A DNA stretch of 64,000 bases from Serratia silvae (GTDB lineage: Bacteria; Pseudomonadota; Gammaproteobacteria; Enterobacterales; Enterobacteriaceae): NCBI RefSeq assembly GCF_023282985.1, contig NZ_JAGQDC010000003.1, positions 62,001-126,000 of the forward strand. Direction: 5' to 3'. Below the pieces are notes generated by a model, which made no database searches, was not told the DNA's origin, and was given only the letters and a program-made list of their open reading frames with translations. A program made the position numbers and the translations under genes. Each line of letters starts with the position of its first letter. Positions within the stretch are counted from its first letter, which is position 1. This document shows, piece by piece, positions 20,965 to 29,530 of the stretch.

Positions 20965-21672
20965 TTAAAAGAACATCACCCATGCCGCCGAAATAGGCAT
21001 CGCCAACACCAAGGCTGGCAGCATATTGGCTACCGGGAACAGCTTGATGCCGCAGATGCGCAAGCCGGTGGCCAACATCATTAACCCACCAACGGCAGAG
21101 AAATCGCTCTGCATCGCTGGTGTGGTCAGGGGCAAAATGAACACGGCACCAAACGCCAGCGCTAACTGGATAACCAACTGCGGGACGGCGATCAGCGCCA
21201 CTGCCAGGCCAAGCGTGGAAGCAAAAATCAGCGCGGTGAACAGATCGAGGAAAGATTTGGCGATCAGCACGCTAGCATCCCCGGTCATCCCTTCGTGCAT
21301 CGAGCCAAAGATGCCGGTGCCGCTGGCACAAAACAGCACGATAATGGCGACATATGCCTCTAGAAACTCTTTCTGGTCCTCTCTGACAGCGCCTTTGGGG
21401 GCCATCAGATTACGGGCCCAGCCTCCGATGCGGCCGATGCCTCGTTCGATGTAACAAAGCTCGCCAAGCAGTGCTCCCAGCACCAGTGCCAATACCATCA
21501 CCGGCATATGCGCTACCTTGCCGATCAGCACTACGCCCATCCCCATCGAGGTAATACCAAAGGTCATTGGCAATGCCAGGCGCACCCGCTCCGGCAGCCT
21601 ATGACCCAACATTGCCCCTGCAATGCCCCCGACCAAAATTGCTGCGCCATTAATAAAAGGACCGATAACCAT
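20965..21672 (-). CDS. yqgA: DUF554 inner-membrane protein YqgA
   Basis: A 235-residue polytopic membrane protein of the DUF554 family, the same length as E. coli YqgA. Six to seven hydrophobic segments are visible. Stretches such as AIIVLFCASGTGIFG, GMTGD, KSFLDLFTALIFA and DFSAVGGLMMLATGLRICGI are shared with E. coli. The start MVIGPFINGAAILVGG aligns with the family; a longer frame from 21756 adds 28 residues without a counterpart. It is divergent from pagP. Some family members have been discussed as small-molecule transporters, but no substrate is established. Confidence 0.92.
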   Translation of the reverse strand: MVIGPFINGAAILVGGIAGAMLGHRLPERVRLALPMTFGITSMGMGVVLIGKVAHMPVMVLALVLGALLGELCYIERGIGRIGGWARNLMAPKGAVREDQKEFLEAYVAIIVLFCASGTGIFGSMHEGMTGDASVLIAKSFLDLFTALIFASTLGLAVALIAVPQLVIQLALAFGAVFILPLTTPAMQSDFSAVGGLMMLATGLRICGIKLFPVANMLPALVLAMPISAAWVMFF

Positions 21673-21936
21673 ATCTACCCCCGGAAAATAAAACCTAAGG
21701 TTCCTCCATAAGCTGTTGAGGTGCAAGCAGGAGAACCGGAGTTGTCTGACAGACAAAGGGGGTACAGGTGCATAACTTGGGCGCGCACCTAGGGATTTTG
21801 CAGTAGCGCGCCGCTGAGCGCCAAACTTAACGGTCTCTCAACAAGGGACGATAAAAGCATCGAGTCAGAGAGATACGGCTTGATCAGGGTAGGGCGATCG
21901 GTAAGAATCCCCGGCTTTCTTTTTACAGGAGTTGCA

Positions 21937-22530
21937 ATGATGATGATTAAAAGGATCTTTCTAGCTGGTTGGCTAGCGTTGATATTTCCTGCACTGCCTT
22001 CTTACGCTGAGGTTAGTACGGAAAATAGCAATGCCGCGCACGCTGAAGACCCAGGCTGGTGGGGGCGTTTTACCGGCAACGTGGCGGAAACCTGGAACAA
22101 CTCGCCGAATAAAGAGTTCTATCTCCCGGCGATCACCTGGCATAACCGCTGGACCTACGACAAGGAAAAGACCGACGGGTACAACGAGCGCCCTTGGGGA
22201 GCTGGCTATGGTATCTCGCGGTTTGATGCCGATGGCGATTGGCACGGGATTTACCTGATGGCGTTCAAGGATTCCTACAACAAGTGGGAGCCGATTGGTG
22301 GTTATGCCTATGAGAAGATCTGGCGGCCGATTGAAGGGGAGGATTTCCGTCTGGGGCTAGGGTTTACCGCCAGCGTGACCGCTCGTGATAATTGGAAATA
22401 TATCCCGATCCCCGCGCCGCTGCCGTTGGCCTCGATCGGCTATAAGCAATTGACTTTCCAGGCCACCTATATTCCGGGCACCTACAATAACGGTAACGTG
22501 CTCTTCGCCTGGCTGCGCTGGCAGTTCTGA
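21937..22530 (+). CDS. pagP: lipid A / phosphatidylglycerol palmitoyltransferase PagP
   Basis: An outer-membrane eight-stranded beta-barrel enzyme that moves palmitate from phospholipids to lipid A, hardening the envelope against cationic peptides. The 197-residue precursor has a signal peptide cleaved after PSYA (residue 24). Catalytic His69 (ITWHNRWTY) and Asp112-Ser113 (AFKDSYN) correspond to E. coli His33, Asp76 and Ser77 of the mature protein. It ends in the barrel signal LFAWLRWQF with a terminal Phe. CAGGAG supports the start at 21937. No PhoP box was recognised upstream. The stop overlaps an ATG that may begin a frameshifted lipoprotein. Confidence 0.94.
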   Translation: MMMIKRIFLAGWLALIFPALPSYAEVSTENSNAAHAEDPGWWGRFTGNVAETWNNSPNKEFYLPAITWHNRWTYDKEKTDGYNERPWGAGYGISRFDADGDWHGIYLMAFKDSYNKWEPIGGYAYEKIWRPIEGEDFRLGLGFTASVTARDNWKYIPIPAPLPLASIGYKQLTFQATYIPGTYNNGNVLFAWLRWQF

Positions 22531-22575
22531 TGCTTTCCCTTTTTGCTAGTGTGGTTTTGTTACAGGGGGTGTACG

Positions 22576-22776
22576 GTGAAAACCAATGATGATGCGCCCG
22601 CGCCGCCAAAAGTGATTGGTATGGCGAATCCGGCTGATGTGTATTGCAGCCAGATTGGCGGCAAGCTTAACCCCAAGCAGAATGCTCAGGGGCAGTATTC
22701 CACCTGCACCTTGCCTGATGGGCAAGAGATTGATAGTTGGGCACTGTTCCGCCGCGACCATCCGGTGAAAAAATAG
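22576..22776 (+). CDS. DUF333 YoaF-like protein, signal peptide apparently frameshifted
   Basis: A DUF333 protein resembling E. coli YoaF: GMANPADVYCSQIGGKL and IDSWALFRRDHP are the family signatures. From the GTG at 22576, preceded by AGGGGG, it encodes 66 residues with no signal peptide. YoaF itself is a lipoprotein. An ATG overlapping the pagP stop (22530) begins [13 protein letters not shown] in another frame. Removing one G from the GGGGG tract at 22564-22568 would fuse it to CTVKTNDD, making a lipobox LLQGC. The gene is therefore either a secretion-deficient mutant or contains a sequencing error. An in-frame TTG at 22543 is an alternative start. Confidence 0.7.
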   Translation: MKTNDDAPAPPKVIGMANPADVYCSQIGGKLNPKQNAQGQYSTCTLPDGQEIDSWALFRRDHPVKK

Positions 22777-22793
22777 CCCGATAGGACGGGCTA
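22774..22793 (-). terminator. bidirectional terminator between YoaF-like and hypothetical gene
   Basis: TAGCCCG (22774-22780) pairs with CGGGCTA (22787-22793) around ATAGGA. On the minus strand a run of T follows (TATTTTTTC), so it is a good terminator for the hypothetical gene on that strand, whose stop codon lies inside the stem. It can also stop plus-strand transcripts. Confidence 0.8.
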
Positions 22794-23396
22794 GAAATCT
22801 CGATCACTGATTGGATGATATTGGTCTGGCCCCGCCTCTGAAAAGGTCAATGGCAGCCTGCCATCGGGCCGATCTGCCACCGAGAAGGCCGTACGGAAGC
22901 TACAGCCGTTGTGGATGTCTTTCACCTTCATCACATAGCGGCCGTTGGACTCCAGCTTGATATTGAAGCTGCTGGTGGCTGGGAGGAACACCTCGGCCAG
23001 CAGCTGCTTGGTGGCGTTCTCCAGTTTGACCAACACGGCAAATTTATTGTGCTGATTATCCAGCGTCAATGTCTGCAATTTACTGCCGGCTTGCCAATCT
23101 GGCTCATGCAGATACCCCGCCGATGTGGGCCACTGGCTGCCCTGATTGTCTGGCAACGACCCAACGCAGTGTTGGCGTGCCTCCCGTAACGGGGCTTCCC
23201 GCTGGATCACGTAATTCTGTGGTGCGGCAAGGGCAAAGCTCTCCTCCTGTACTCCTTCACTCAAGTGGCGTTTAGCCAAAAAAAAACCGGCAGCAAGCAG
23301 CATAAAGAAGATCAACAGGGTCAGCCGATTGCGGAAGATCGGTGCCAATAACCTACCCGGCAGTTGAAACAGCCAGCTTGCAACTCTCAATAGCAT
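22791..23396 (-). CDS. membrane-anchored hypothetical protein
   Basis: A 201-residue protein I do not recognise. A single strongly hydrophobic segment (LTLLIFFMLLAAGFFLA, about residues 25-41) follows a basic N-terminus, so a type II membrane anchor with a periplasmic C-terminal domain is likely. The exported part contains two cysteines far apart (RQHCVGS and HNGCSFR) that could form a disulfide, and beta-rich stretches such as LQTLTLDNQHNKFAVLVKLE. It is monocistronic, convergent with the YoaF-like gene, and ends in a strong terminator. The composition is ordinary for the genome, so it is probably a real genus-level gene of unknown role. Confidence 0.75.
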   Translation of the reverse strand: MLLRVASWLFQLPGRLLAPIFRNRLTLLIFFMLLAAGFFLAKRHLSEGVQEESFALAAPQNYVIQREAPLREARQHCVGSLPDNQGSQWPTSAGYLHEPDWQAGSKLQTLTLDNQHNKFAVLVKLENATKQLLAEVFLPATSSFNIKLESNGRYVMKVKDIHNGCSFRTAFSVADRPDGRLPLTFSEAGPDQYHPISDRDF

Positions 23397-23580
23397 TGTT
23401 TTTCCTTTATGGCCGCCTGCCTTTCAAGCCGCAATTTGCCTTTCATCGGTTGTTTAATCAGAGCGTTACGTCCGCGCTAACGTGACTTTTTCCAGTATAG
23501 TCAACATCCTGACGGCGAAAATCGCCAAAAGCGCTTTTTCTCAAATTGATGGCAAAGCGGCTATCGAAATCACCGCCTGA

Positions 23581-24489
23581 TCACGTTTCCTCCAGAGTGG
23601 CGAACTGCTGAGCCAGAAAATCGATCAGTAGCCGTACCGCTGGCAGCATGCCACGGCGTGAGGGATAGACAATGTGGATCACACCGCCCTGAGGTTGCCA
23701 GCCGGGCAACAGCCGTACCAGATCGCCCCGCAGGATCTCGTCGTGCATCATCATGGTCGGCAGTTGAACGATACCGGCCCCGGCAATTGCCGCAGTACGC
23801 AGCATCAGCATATCGTCGGTGACCAGTCTGGGCTGATGCTCCCATTGGAACGTCTGTCCCTCCGGGCCGCTGAGTTGCCATTGATGCTGCGTTCTGGCCG
23901 GGCCGAGATCGAGCGTTGGGTAGTTCTGTAACCCAGCGGGTGAATCGATAGCGCCGATGGTGCGTACCAATGCCGGGCTGGCTGCGATGCACCAGCTGCG
24001 CTGAGCCAGAATTTTCAATACCAGGTCGCTGTCTTCTAACGGTGGTGGCCTGACGCGAATCGCCAGATCCAACCCTTCACCCACCACATCGACCCGGCGG
24101 TTGGTCGCCTCCAGATGCACCGTCACTCGTGGATAATCCGCCATAAACCTGGCCACCATGCTACCGATACGCGTATGCAACATCGCCACCGGGCAAGACA
24201 TGCGTACCGTACCGCAAGGCTCCGCGCGAGTCTGTTCGATCGCCTGCTGTGCCGCTTCGGCCTCAACCAGCATCGCCTTGCAGTGCACATAATAGCTTTG
24301 CCCTAAATCGGTCACCGAGAAACGCCGGGTTGAACGCTGGATCAGACGTACACCGAGCCGTTCTTCCAACTGCGCCACGCGGCGGCTGAGCTTCGATTTG
24401 GGAATGCCCAGCGCACGCCCTGCAGGTGCAAATCCCTGATGGTCTACCACGCTGGCGAAGAAATACAGATCGTTCAGGTCTGTCTGCAT
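23581..24489 (-). CDS. LysR-family transcriptional regulator, divergent from pirin
   Basis: A 302-residue LysR regulator. The N-terminal helix-turn-helix includes GFAPAGRALGIPKSKLSRRV (about residues 19-38) and the wing RLIQRSTRRFSVTDLG. The effector domain begins at GTVRMSCPVAML, about residue 92. This is the type commonly found divergent from pirin or quinone-reductase genes in enterobacteria. Here it is divergent from a pirin-ycaC pair across 125 bp. A short palindromic segment in the gap, TCTATTGATAGA (24506-24517), is a candidate LysR operator near its own promoter. Regulation of pirin is inference from the arrangement. Confidence 0.9.
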   Translation of the reverse strand: MQTDLNDLYFFASVVDHQGFAPAGRALGIPKSKLSRRVAQLEERLGVRLIQRSTRRFSVTDLGQSYYVHCKAMLVEAEAAQQAIEQTRAEPCGTVRMSCPVAMLHTRIGSMVARFMADYPRVTVHLEATNRRVDVVGEGLDLAIRVRPPPLEDSDLVLKILAQRSWCIAASPALVRTIGAIDSPAGLQNYPTLDLGPARTQHQWQLSGPEGQTFQWEHQPRLVTDDMLMLRTAAIAGAGIVQLPTMMMHDEILRGDLVRLLPGWQPQGGVIHIVYPSRRGMLPAVRLLIDFLAQQFATLEET

Positions 24490-24505
24490 CGGTGCCCTTA
24501 TCGTT

Positions 24506-24517
24506 CTATTGATAGAA
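24506..24517. promoter_or_regulatory. candidate LysR operator
   Basis: TCTATTGATAGA is a 12-bp inverted repeat (TCTAT/ATAGA arms) in the 125-bp gap between the divergent LysR and pirin genes. It fits a LysR dimer half-operator; the ascription rests on position and symmetry only. Confidence 0.4.
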
Positions 24518-24614
24518 CACTGAGTGTATATCTTGCCGACTACTGCGGCAAATTGGCTTGGACTAAACTTCTGTCATCAACGTTAGGCCGCGAGGCCTGC
24601 AACAGGAGTTTAAG

Positions 24615-25502
24615 ATGAAAAAGATCCTTGGTGTTTATAACAGCCCGGAAGCTCACTGGGTCGGCAACGGTTTTCTGGTGAATTCCCTGTTCTCGTATAA
24701 CGAACTGGGTGCAGAGATGAGCCCGTTCCTGCTGCTGGATCACGCTGCGCCAACCAAATTCCGTTCGCACAGTGGCCGACGTGGCGTGGGGCAGCATCCC
24801 CATCGCGGATTTGAAACGGTCACCATCGTCTATCAGGGCGAAGTTGAACATCGTGATTCCACCGGCAGCGGTGGGGTGATCGGCCCTGGCGATGTGCAGT
24901 GGATGACGGCGGCGTCGGGCATTTTGCATGAAGAGTTTCATTCCAAAGACTTTTCGCAGAAAGGGGGCACCATAGAAATGGTGCAGCTTTGGGTCAACCT
25001 GCCAGCCAAAGACAAAATGGCGGCGCCGGGTTACCAGACTTTGCTGAACCAGGATATTCCTGTTGTGCCTCTGGCGGATAACGCCGGGCAGGTCAGGGTG
25101 ATTGCCGGGAACTACGACGGCCATGCTGGCCCAGCGCGTACCTTCAGCCCGATCAACGTGTGGGATATGAAGCTGAACGCCGGGCATACCACCACCTTGC
25201 AGGTGGAGGAAGGGCATACGCTGGTCGTGGTAATGCTGCATGGGGCGATTCTGGTCAACGGCGAGCAGATTGTGCGGGAAACGCAAATGGTGCTGCTGGA
25301 TCGTGCTGGCGACGCCATCACGATTGAGGCCAACAATGGTGTCAGCCTGCTGGTGCTGAGCGGCGAGCCCATCGATGAGCCCATCGTCGGTTACGGCCCC
25401 TTTGTGATGAACAGCGAGGCGGAGATCCAACAGGCTTTCCGTGATTTTAACAGCGGTCAGTTTGGTGCTATGCCGCTGACTACCGAAGGCAGCAATCAGT
25501 AA
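24615..25502 (+). CDS. pirin family protein
   Basis: A 295-residue bicupin. The N-terminal cupin carries the metal ligands His61 and His63 (GQHPHRGFETV), His105 and Glu107 (GILHEEFHS), the pirin signature. Bacterial pirins such as E. coli YhhW can show quercetin 2,3-dioxygenase activity or act as redox-sensitive partners. AGGAG precedes the ATG. It is followed 95 bp later by the hydrolase gene ycaC in the same direction and is divergent from a LysR regulator, a common LysR-pirin-hydrolase cassette. No anomalies. The in vivo substrate is unknown. Confidence 0.92.
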   Translation: MKKILGVYNSPEAHWVGNGFLVNSLFSYNELGAEMSPFLLLDHAAPTKFRSHSGRRGVGQHPHRGFETVTIVYQGEVEHRDSTGSGGVIGPGDVQWMTAASGILHEEFHSKDFSQKGGTIEMVQLWVNLPAKDKMAAPGYQTLLNQDIPVVPLADNAGQVRVIAGNYDGHAGPARTFSPINVWDMKLNAGHTTTLQVEEGHTLVVVMLHGAILVNGEQIVRETQMVLLDRAGDAITIEANNGVSLLVLSGEPIDEPIVGYGPFVMNSEAEIQQAFRDFNSGQFGAMPLTTEGSNQ

Positions 25503-25597
25503 CCTCGGTGTCCCGGTACGGAAAACGCTCTCCGTATCGGGCACCTGCTTAAAGATAACCTCTGTGCCGATACTTACCCTAAAGAAGGAGTTGTAAC

Positions 25598-26224
25598 ATG
25601 ACAGCAAATTATAAGCGTCTCGATAAAGACCAGGCCGCCGTGCTGCTGGTAGATCATCAGGCTGGGCTGTTATCACTGGTACGTGATATCGATCCCGATC
25701 GCTTCAAGAACAACGTATTGGCTCTGGGTGATCTGGCGAAATACTTCAATCTACCGACGATTTTGACCACCAGTTTTGAAACCGGTCCTAATGGCCCCTT
25801 GGTGCCGGAACTGAAGGCCCAGTTCCCAGATGCGCCTTATATCGCACGCCCTGGCCAGATTAATGCGTGGGATAATGAAGACTTCGTAAAGGCGGTTAAA
25901 GCCACCGGCCGCAAACAGTTGATCATTGCTGGCGTGGTGACGGAGGTCTGCGTGGCGTTCCCGGCATTATCGGCATTGGCTGAAGGTTTTGAAGTCTTTG
26001 TGGTAACTGATGCCTCTGGCACCTTTAACGAATTGACGCGGCAATCTGCATGGAGTCGCATGGAGGCTGAAGGGGCGCAGTTAATGACCTGGTTCGGCGT
26101 GGCTTGCGAATTGCACCGTGATTGGCGTAATGATATTGAAGGTTTGGGAACACTGTTTGCCAACCATATTCCAGATTATCGTAACCTGATGACCAGCTAC
26201 AGTGCCCTGACTTCAGGCAAGTAA
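25598..26224 (+). CDS. ycaC: isochorismatase-superfamily hydrolase YcaC
   Basis: A 208-residue cysteine hydrolase, the same length as E. coli YcaC and almost collinear with it. Asp19 (LLVDHQAG) and the nucleophile Cys118 (GVVTEVCVAF) are present, as is the cis-peptide-forming valine pair before it. The E. coli protein is an octameric (later higher-order) hydrolase of unknown substrate. AAGGAG stands 8 bp before the ATG. It lies downstream of the pirin gene and probably shares its promoter control. Structure and family are firm; function is not. Confidence 0.93.
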   Translation: MTANYKRLDKDQAAVLLVDHQAGLLSLVRDIDPDRFKNNVLALGDLAKYFNLPTILTTSFETGPNGPLVPELKAQFPDAPYIARPGQINAWDNEDFVKAVKATGRKQLIIAGVVTEVCVAFPALSALAEGFEVFVVTDASGTFNELTRQSAWSRMEAEGAQLMTWFGVACELHRDWRNDIEGLGTLFANHIPDYRNLMTSYSALTSGK

Positions 26225-26403
26225 AATGGGTGGGCGCAATGGCCAAGCTGCGCCCTGTTCCAATAAAACCTCTTTCCAATTGCAGCCTATCTCTTTGCTC
26301 AACCGGCAACGTATTGAAATTTACGCTTCTTTACTGAGAAACCGATTGAAAATACAGCGGTATTTCCACATATAATGGAGTGTTAATTTCACAAGGAGCG
26401 CGT

Positions 26404-26649
26404 ATGGGAATCAGTGAAGAAGAAGCACTCCGCCGTTTGAGCCTGGAGAAAAATGCCGTCGGCAATTCGGCGAAATGGGTGGCGATTGTTTCAGCCGCTT
26501 ACTTTGCCCTGATGGTGTTTTATGGCCATCCCACCGGCGTATTGGCCATGTCCGGCGCCATCTTTGTCGTTTCGACTACCACCTGGCTGAAGAAACGCCA
26601 GAAAGTCAAAGCCTACCGCCAGGTTTTGGCAAAGATTGACAGTGACTAA
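26404..26649 (+). CDS. small two-helix membrane protein
   Basis: An 81-residue protein starting MGISEEEALRRLSLEKNA, preceded by AAGGAG. A soluble acidic-basic helix is followed by two hydrophobic segments (WVAIVSAAYFALMVFY and GVLAMSGAIFVVSTTTW) and a basic tail with KKRQKVK, which implies both ends in the cytoplasm. I do not recognise the family. It is monocistronic, between ycaC and a regulator on the other strand. Composition and ribosome site support a real gene. Confidence 0.7.
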   Translation: MGISEEEALRRLSLEKNAVGNSAKWVAIVSAAYFALMVFYGHPTGVLAMSGAIFVVSTTTWLKKRQKVKAYRQVLAKIDSD

Positions 26650-26692
26650 CCCCTCTAGCGCCGTTTGCCTGGTGCAATAAGTTTTTGGCGGG

Positions 26693-27478
26693 CTAGTGCA
26701 ACGGCATTAACATGACCAACTTTAACCCGCTGTGCTCCGCCGGGTAGAATGTCACTTGCTGAAAGTGCTGCTCCCCCTGCTGTGGATGGCTAAAGGTGCG
26801 TTCGCCGCCTTCCCGCGCCATCACGTCCTGCTGCTGCCACCAATGATTAAAAGCTTCGCTGTTGTGGGTCATATTGCGCACAAAGGCGCGTATCTCTTCC
26901 TTTCCCTGATGATGGCTGGTTTCGGCACGAAACTCGGCTACCACTCGTCGAGCACGATCCTCCCAGTCGCTGACCAGCACCTTTGCCTGAGGGTGAAAAA
27001 ACATGAAGTGCAGCAGGTTGGGGGTTTTGGCCTGCTTTAACCAATCGCAGAACAGCTCCTCCGCCTGTGGGTTCCAGGCCATCATATTCCAGGTGAGATC
27101 GAGCAGATAACAGGGTACGGTCATTTGATGCACGCTTTGCAGCACAGCGGCGTTAACCGTTTCCTGCGGCTGTTCTTTTTCTGGGTCGGTAATATGCGCC
27201 AGGGTGAACAGGTAATGACGCTCGGCATGGCCCAGCCGTAACGCGGTGGCGATACGTGCCAGCGTATAGGGGGAGATCGACACCTCGCGCCCCTGTTCTA
27301 TCCAGGTATACCAGGTGGCGCTGATGCCGCTGATTTGTGCCAGCTCTTCACGGCGTAAACCGCTGGTGCGGCGGCGTGTGGCAGTGGGCAGCCCCAACAT
27401 CTCTGGCGTGATCCGCTCGCGGTGCGCACGCAGAAAGGCGCCAAGGGCTTTTTGGCTGGATATTGAGTCTGATTCCAT
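26693..27478 (-). CDS. XRE/HTH regulator with MmyB-like ligand-binding domain
   Basis: A 261-residue regulator: an N-terminal XRE helix-turn-helix (GLRREELAQISGISATWYTW, about residues 42-61, followed by IEQGREVSISPYTLARIA) joined to an MmyB-like PAS/ligand-binding domain (from about 105, with WNMMAWNPQAEELF and FMFFHPQAK as family signatures). Such regulators often sit next to the enzyme gene they control, and this one is divergent from a methyltransferase gene 119 bp away. The start is uncertain: the ATG at 27478 and a GTG at 27493 both lack a clear ribosome site. Ligand unknown, possibly a fatty acid by homology. Confidence 0.85.
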   Translation of the reverse strand: MESDSISSQKALGAFLRAHRERITPEMLGLPTATRRRTSGLRREELAQISGISATWYTWIEQGREVSISPYTLARIATALRLGHAERHYLFTLAHITDPEKEQPQETVNAAVLQSVHQMTVPCYLLDLTWNMMAWNPQAEELFCDWLKQAKTPNLLHFMFFHPQAKVLVSDWEDRARRVVAEFRAETSHHQGKEEIRAFVRNMTHNSEAFNHWWQQQDVMAREGGERTFSHPQQGEQHFQQVTFYPAEHSGLKLVMLMPLH

Positions 27479-27597
27479 TAGGGGGGTACTCACTTATACT
27501 AGGATAACTGCTCATATTGTACCCGTATAGCAGCTTGATTATAGTCATTACCAGCCATCTTGGCAGCGGCGTAAGCCAGATAATAATGGGAGCAGCT

Positions 27598-28368
27598 ATG
27601 AGCATCAGCAACAGCCATAAAAATGCGGTTGATCGTCAGTTTGGCGAACAGGCCAATGCCTACCTGACCAGTACGGTACATGCGCAAGGGAAAGATCTGC
27701 AACGCCTGGCCAAGCTGTTGGCAGGTAGCACCGATGCCCACCTGCTCGATCTGGGCTGTGGGGCAGGGCACGCCAGTTTTACCGCTGCGGCCCATGTTGG
27801 GCAGGTGGTGGCGTACGATCTGTCGGCGCAGATGCTGACGGTGGTCGGCAGCGCGGCACAGGAAAAGGGATTGGAGAATATTCAGGTGCAGCAGGGCGTG
27901 GCGGAGTCGTTACCCTTTGATGACGCCAGCTTTGACGTGGTGATCAGCCGTTATTCGGCGCACCATTGGCACGATGTAGGCCGGGCACTGCGTGAAGTCA
28001 AACGAGTGTTGAAACCAGGCGGGCGGGCCATTTTTATGGATGTGGTTTCCCCAGGGCATCCTTTACTGGATATTTATCTGCAAACGGTTGAAGTGCTGCG
28101 GGATACTTCGCACGTGCGCAACTATGCACCGGGTGAGTGGCTGAGTATGTTTACCGAATCTGGGTTGCTGGTGCGGGAGGTAACGACCGATCGTCTGGAT
28201 TTGGAGTTCAGCAGTTGGGTGGCCCGGATGCGAACGCCTGAGTATTTTGTCACGGCGATCCGTGCGTTACAGCAGGGCGTAGCAGAAGATGTTCGTCAAC
28301 ATTTTGCCATTCAGGCCGACGGCTCATTTACCAGTGACATCATGATGTTTGAAGCCGTAAAAGGCTAA
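27598..28368 (+). CDS. class I SAM-dependent methyltransferase
   Basis: A 256-residue cytoplasmic methyltransferase of the UbiE/YcgJ-like group. Motif I is HLLDLGCGAGHASFT (about residues 46-60), the strand-2 acidic residue is in VAYDLSAQ, and the post-motif SFDVVISRYSAHHWHDVG is typical of small-molecule methylases. A GGGAG ribosome site selects the ATG at 27598; an in-frame ATG at 27517 falls in the promoter. It is divergent from the XRE/MmyB regulator, which may control it. A shared hairpin separates it from aqpZ. The substrate cannot be inferred. Confidence 0.9.
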   Translation: MSISNSHKNAVDRQFGEQANAYLTSTVHAQGKDLQRLAKLLAGSTDAHLLDLGCGAGHASFTAAAHVGQVVAYDLSAQMLTVVGSAAQEKGLENIQVQQGVAESLPFDDASFDVVISRYSAHHWHDVGRALREVKRVLKPGGRAIFMDVVSPGHPLLDIYLQTVEVLRDTSHVRNYAPGEWLSMFTESGLLVREVTTDRLDLEFSSWVARMRTPEYFVTAIRALQQGVAEDVRQHFAIQADGSFTSDIMMFEAVKG

Positions 28369-28372
28369 AATT

Positions 28373-28400
28373 TCAGGGCAGCCGTTGCGGGCTGCCCTGA
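28373..28400 (-). terminator. aqpZ terminator
   Basis: TCAGGGCAGC (28373-28382) pairs perfectly with GCTGCCCTGA (28391-28400), between convergent genes. On the minus strand AAATTTTAG follows, so it best serves aqpZ. Confidence 0.75.
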
Positions 28401-28410
28401 AGATCCAGAC

Positions 28411-29106
28411 TTACTTCTTGTCTTCCAGCAGGCAACGGTAGATCAAACCACCGATAACACCACCGATCAGCGGTACCAGCCAGAATACCCACAGCTGTTG
28501 CAACGCCCAGGTGCCCTGGAAGATTGCCACGGCGGTACTACGTGCCGGGTTAACTGAGGTATTGGTAACAGGAATACTGATCAGGTGGATCAGCGTCAAC
28601 GCCAGGCCGATGGCCAAAGGCGCAAAGCCTGCCGGTGCGCGTTTATCAGTCGCACCATGGATAACAATCAGGAAGAATGCCGTCAGCACTAATTCAATAA
28701 CGATTGCGGCCTGCAAAGAATAGCCACCGGGTGAATGCTCACCGTAGCCATTCGAAGCAAAGCCGCTGGCAGTCGCATCAAAACCTGTTTTACCGCTGGC
28801 AACTAAATAAAGTACCGCAGCGGCAGCAATACCACCAATTACCTGGGCAACCACGTAGGGGATAACATCTTTGGCAGGGAAACGGCCGCCTGCAAATAAT
28901 CCCATAGTGACCGCTGGGTTAAAGTGCCCACCAGAAATATGGCCGACAGCGTAGGCCATGGTTACCACGGTAAGGCCGAACGCTAAAGCAACACCAGCAA
29001 AACCAATACCTAATTGTGGAAACGCTGCGGCCAGCACTGCGCTACCACAACCACCGAACACCAACCAAAAAGTACCGAAAAATTCGGCAAAAAGTCGCTT
29101 TGACAT
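28411..29106 (-). CDS. aqpZ: aquaporin Z
   Basis: A tetrameric inner-membrane water channel, 231 residues, as in E. coli. Both NPA half-helices are present: [12 protein letters not shown] (about residues 60-70) and [13 protein letters not shown] (about 183-195). The selectivity-filter Arg follows the second NPA. Six full membrane segments are visible, beginning [20 protein letters not shown]. The start [10 protein letters not shown] matches the family; a frame opening at 29148 adds 14 residues with no counterpart. It converges on the methyltransferase gene. Confidence 0.96.
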   Translation of the reverse strand: MSKRLFAEFFGTFWLVFGGCGSAVLAAAFPQLGIGFAGVALAFGLTVVTMAYAVGHISGGHFNPAVTMGLFAGGRFPAKDVIPYVVAQVIGGIAAAAVLYLVASGKTGFDATASGFASNGYGEHSPGGYSLQAAIVIELVLTAFFLIVIHGATDKRAPAGFAPLAIGLALTLIHLISIPVTNTSVNPARSTAVAIFQGTWALQQLWVFWLVPLIGGVIGGLIYRCLLEDKK

Positions 29107-29530
29107 AAAATCCATCCTGCTAGGGAACAAACTAACGGGCGTTAGCACTAAAACTATAGAGCACCTTTCTAATATTGTAGTGGTCTATCGTGTGATTTTA
29201 GCGGACGCACCCTTGATTACGGCCGGTATTAAAGCCCTAACTTTTTATTTTGTCTATGTGAAAACGAAGATTTTAAGAAATTATCTCCCTTTTGCTGTTT
29301 TTTTATCTCGCCAATAGGCAATTATCTTATTTTATATGGGATTTGTTCTCGATTTTATTTTTTTAATAGGCAGGTTCTTATTTTTTCAATTGGTTTTTAT
29401 CACTCAAAAATGATGGGTTGATTGTTAATTTCTATTTGTTATCTGCATTTTAGACTTTATTGTCATAAAAATGTCACCATCGGTAGTTAGGCTTTCAGGC
29501 TGTTACTTTCCCTTACAAAGAGTTAATGCT
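29107..29530. other. AT-rich intergenic region between divergent aqpZ and phytase-like gene
   Basis: About 420 bp, strongly AT-rich between roughly 29260 and 29470 with long T runs (for example 29352-29385). It must hold the promoters of both divergent genes. I see no operator I can name and no coding frame with a ribosome site. Confidence 0.5.

Noticed and set aside
21673-21936. PhoP box upstream of pagP
   Set aside because: No pair of GTTTA-type direct repeats with 11-bp periodicity was found.
23483-23580. Short GTG frame before the second LysR gene
   Set aside because: A first reading suggested a 32-residue peptide, but exact counting of the A run near 23520 put the parts in different frames.
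24540-25676. Long open frame antisense to the pirin gene
   Set aside because: It covers the pirin gene on the opposite strand, has a Gln/His/Arg-rich composition typical of antisense frames of GC-rich genes, and has no ribosome site. The pirin reading has all metal ligands.
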